Shown: positions 61,872 through 64,000 of the stretch, one piece after another
Layout: each line of letters starts with the position of its first letter
Position numbering within the stretch: the stretch's first letter is position 1
Origin: Sphingobacterium sp. CZ-UAM
GTDB taxonomy: Bacteria; Bacteroidota; Bacteroidia; Sphingobacteriales; Sphingobacteriaceae
Direction: 5' to 3'
Assembly: GCF_002000245.1 (NCBI RefSeq)
Contig: NZ_MTCM01000009.1
Location: 86,274 to 150,273, forward strand
DNA length: 64,000 bases
Position numbers and translations under genes: made by a program
Notes under the pieces: model-generated
Database searches by the model: none
Seen by the model: the letters and a program-made list of their open reading frames with translations, nothing else
What the model was told of the DNA's origin: nothing

Positions 61872-63830
61872 ATGAGCGAAGAAAAGAAAAATGCATCCAC
61901 CTACTCGGCCGATAATATTCAGGTATTAGAGGGTTTAGAGGCGGTTCGTAAGCGTCCATCCATGTATATTGGTGATACCGGTGTGAAAGGATTACACCAC
62001 TTGGTATACGAGGTTGTAGACAATTCAATCGACGAAGCTGTAGCAGGATACTGTACAGATATCTTTGTTACTATCCATAAAGACAATTCAATTTCTGTTC
62101 GGGATAATGGTCGTGGTATCCCTACCGGAATCAACAAAAAGGAGAATAAATCAGCGTTGGAACTCGTAATGACGGTTTTACATGCTGGTGGTAAGTTTGA
62201 CAAAGATACCTACAAGGTGTCTGGTGGTCTACATGGTGTGGGGGTATCTTGTGTGAACGCATTGTCTACACTTTTGAAAGCTGAGGTACACCGTGATGGA
62301 AAAATATATCAACAGGAATATCAAATCGGTAAGCCTTTATACGATGTTAAAGAAGTCGGTGTCTCTGATAAAACAGGTACAATTGTAACGTTTCATCCGG
62401 ATGCAACGATTTTTACACAGACTACCGTCTATAATTACGATACATTGGCCAATAGGCTTCGTGAGCTTGCATTCCTGAATAAAGGGGTAAGCCTGACATT
62501 GTCGGACGAACGTGAAACCAATGAAGACGGTTCTGAAAAGAAAGAAACTTTTTATTCTGAAGGCGGTCTGAAAGAATTTGTTAAGTTCTTGGATGGCACG
62601 CGCCAGGCGTTGATTCCTGAACCGATCTATGTAGAGGGAATCAAACAGGGGATTCCTGTGGAGCTAGCCTTACAATATAATGATACTTATTCGGAGAATG
62701 TCCATTCCTATGTAAATAATATCAATACGATCGAAGGTGGTTCACACGTTGCAGGGTTCCGTAGAGGGTTGACACGTACCCTGAAAGCATACGCTGATAA
62801 ATCAGGTTTACTTAAAAACCTAAAAGTCGAAATTACAGGTGATGATTTCCGTGAGGGATTGACTGCTGTTATTTCTGTGAAGGTTGCAGAGCCTCAATTT
62901 GAAGGACAGACAAAAACCAAATTGGGTAACTCTGAGGTAATGGGAGCTGTGGATGTTGCTGTTGGTGAGATTTTGGGTGTTTACCTTGAAGAAAACCCTC
63001 GTGAAGCGAAAGCCATTGTTCAAAAGGTTGTCATCGCAGCTCAAGCACGCGCAGCGGCACGTAAAGCACGTGACCTGGTACAACGCAAAACGGTCATGGG
63101 CGGCTCCGGGCTTCCAGGTAAACTGGCCGATTGTCAGGATAATGACCCTACCAAATGTGAGATTTATTTTGTTGAGGGAGATTCTGCGGGCGGTACAGCA
63201 AAGTCTGGCCGTGACCGGAAACACCAGGCTATTATGCCATTAAGGGGTAAAATTCTGAACGTTGAAAAAGCAATGGAGCATAAGATCTATGAAAATGAAG
63301 AGATCAAAAATATGTTTACTGCTTTAGGAGTAAGCGTTGGTACTGCCGAAGATGCCAAAGCACTGAATCTTGAGAAATTGCGTTACCACCGTATCATTAT
63401 CATGACCGATGCCGATGTGGATGGTTCCCACATTACAACATTGATTCTGACATTCTATTTCAGATATATGAAAGAATTGATCGAAAGAGGATATGTATAC
63501 ATCGCTACGCCTCCTTTGTACCTTGTGAAAAAAGGGAAAGAGCATGAGTACGCATGGAATGAAGACCAACGTATTAATGCGATCCAACGCTTAAAAGGAA
63601 CAGGTAAAGAGGATAGTGTACATGTACAGCGCTACAAAGGTCTAGGTGAGATGAATGCGGAGCAGTTGTGGGATACAACAATGAACCCTGAAACACGTAC
63701 TTTACGTCAGGTAACTATCGAAAATGCCGCTGAATGTGACCGTATTTTCTCAATGTTAATGGGTGATGAAGTAGCACCGCGCCGTGAATTTATTGAGAAA
63801 AATGCACGTTACGCAAAAATTGATATCTAA
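61872..63830 (+). CDS. gyrB: DNA gyrase subunit B
   Basis: GyrB is the ATPase subunit that drives negative supercoiling with GyrA. The GHKL ATPase has EVVDNSIDEAVAGYC and VRDNGRGIPTG, with HAGGKFDKDTYKVSGGLHGVGVSCVNALS. The TOPRIM domain has EGDSAGG, PLRGKILNVEKA and DADVDGSHI. The C-terminal YKGLGEMNAEQLWDTTMNPETRTL is the family mark. The 652 residues lack the extra proteobacterial insert, as in other Bacteroidota. The ATG at 61872 was chosen over a TTG at 61845, which lies inside the promoter. Paralogous ParE cannot be excluded from sequence alone but the motifs and length favour GyrB. Confidence 0.93.
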   Translation: MSEEKKNASTYSADNIQVLEGLEAVRKRPSMYIGDTGVKGLHHLVYEVVDNSIDEAVAGYCTDIFVTIHKDNSISVRDNGRGIPTGINKKENKSALELVMTVLHAGGKFDKDTYKVSGGLHGVGVSCVNALSTLLKAEVHRDGKIYQQEYQIGKPLYDVKEVGVSDKTGTIVTFHPDATIFTQTTVYNYDTLANRLRELAFLNKGVSLTLSDERETNEDGSEKKETFYSEGGLKEFVKFLDGTRQALIPEPIYVEGIKQGIPVELALQYNDTYSENVHSYVNNINTIEGGSHVAGFRRGLTRTLKAYADKSGLLKNLKVEITGDDFREGLTAVISVKVAEPQFEGQTKTKLGNSEVMGAVDVAVGEILGVYLEENPREAKAIVQKVVIAAQARAAARKARDLVQRKTVMGGSGLPGKLADCQDNDPTKCEIYFVEGDSAGGTAKSGRDRKHQAIMPLRGKILNVEKAMEHKIYENEEIKNMFTALGVSVGTAEDAKALNLEKLRYHRIIIMTDADVDGSHITTLILTFYFRYMKELIERGYVYIATPPLYLVKKGKEHEYAWNEDQRINAIQRLKGTGKEDSVHVQRYKGLGEMNAEQLWDTTMNPETRTLRQVTIENAAECDRIFSMLMGDEVAPRREFIEKNARYAKIDI

Positions 63831-63870
63831 TACCAATTTTATAACGAAAATAGAAAGGCCTGATGAATTT

Positions 63871-64000
63871 TGTAGTGAACCCCAAAAGTTGGACAAAACT
63901 TTTGGGGTTCACTATTTATGGCAAAACACACATTTGAGGAGAAACTAGATATAGTTTCTCAAGTAAAAAACGGGAAGCCGATATTACGCATATCGCGCGA
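63871..64000 (+). mobile_element. IS3-family insertion sequence, left end (truncated by window)
   Basis: The element begins about 40 bp after the gyrB stop with TGTAGTGAACCCC, the kind of TG-starting terminal repeat seen in IS150-type elements. An 18-bp perfect palindrome (arms 63873-63890 and 63897-63914) precedes the transposase start. Only the first 130 bp are inside the window, so the right end and target duplication cannot be checked. Confidence 0.75.
63918..64000 (+). CDS. IS3-type transposase OrfA, N-terminal fragment
   Basis: ATG at 63918 opens MAKHTFEEKLDIVSQVKNGK and continues in frame to the window end (27 complete codons). This is the start of a helix-turn-helix domain of the OrfA (IS150/IS3 InsJ-like) type, in which the first protein binds the end repeats. 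The rest, including the DDE domain of OrfB and any frameshift site, is outside the window. Confidence 0.75.
   Translation, partial: MAKHTFEEKLDIVSQVKNGKPILRISR

Noticed and set aside
1..64000. CRISPR arrays, prophage, restriction or other defence genes
   Set aside because: No regularly spaced repeats and no protein with such motifs on either strand; the only mobile DNA seen is the IS end at 63871.

Overview
The window reads as a chromosomal segment of a Bacteroidota bacterium, most likely of the Sphingobacteriaceae (Sphingobacterium or a near relative). Several things point there: Bacteroidota-type promoters (a TTG/TTTG element about 20 bp upstream of TAnnTTTG) in front of a tRNA, rpmH and gyrB; a division and cell-wall cluster in the Bacteroidota order with an FtsL-like protein and a PASTA-bearing FtsI; a large TamB back to back with tsaD; and an LptD, amidase, MlaD group. 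Genus-level placement is inference from gene content and protein style, not from a search.

Layout. (1) 1-6.9 kb: a plus-strand sialoglycan-use operon with the end of an MFS transporter, a double-SGNH sialate O-acetylesterase, an N-acylglucosamine 2-epimerase, a GH20 hexosaminidase and a GH33 sialidase. Together they would deacetylate and release sialic acid, trim the exposed amino sugars, import the products and convert ManNAc to GlcNAc. Just after it lies a short stretch that looks like the start of a decayed outer-membrane receptor gene. (2) 7.4-16 kb: two small unknown genes, tex, a TatA-type protein, a MATE exporter, a 2-oxo acid dehydrogenase E2 and CinA. (3) 16-23 kb: envelope genes lptD, amidase and mlaD, then an S9 peptidase. 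(4) 23-26 kb: a minus-strand group of a membrane protein, a winged-helix regulator, a Coq4-like protein and CreD, with the same 19-bp inverted repeat before the first and third genes. (5) 26-39 kb: tRNA-Leu, tig, tamB/tsaD, a lipoprotein, a TonB-like protein, a basic secreted protein, a LutB-type iron-sulfur protein and aspS. (6) 39.3-55.6 kb: the whole dcw cluster mraZ-rsmH-ftsL-ftsI-murE-mraY-murD-ftsW-murG-murC-ftsQ-ftsA-ftsZ, tightly packed, with MraZ-type repeats before mraZ and DnaA-box-like motifs before both mraZ and ftsZ. (7) 55.7-64 kb: a TIM-barrel isomerase, an orphan response regulator, mscL, rpmH-rnpA-yidD-tsaB, corA, an OmpH/Skp-like lipoprotein, gyrB, and the first 130 bp of an IS3-type insertion sequence cut by the window edge.

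Most of the window is conserved housekeeping DNA. The most unusual signals are regulatory and structural: the paired palindromes of the CreD/Coq4 group, the 15-mer shared by the two ends of the dcw cluster, the MraZ-like boxes in both orientations, a terminator whose loop carries the stop codons of two convergent genes, and a terminator arm duplicated into the end of a response-regulator gene. I found no CRISPR array, prophage or obvious defence system.
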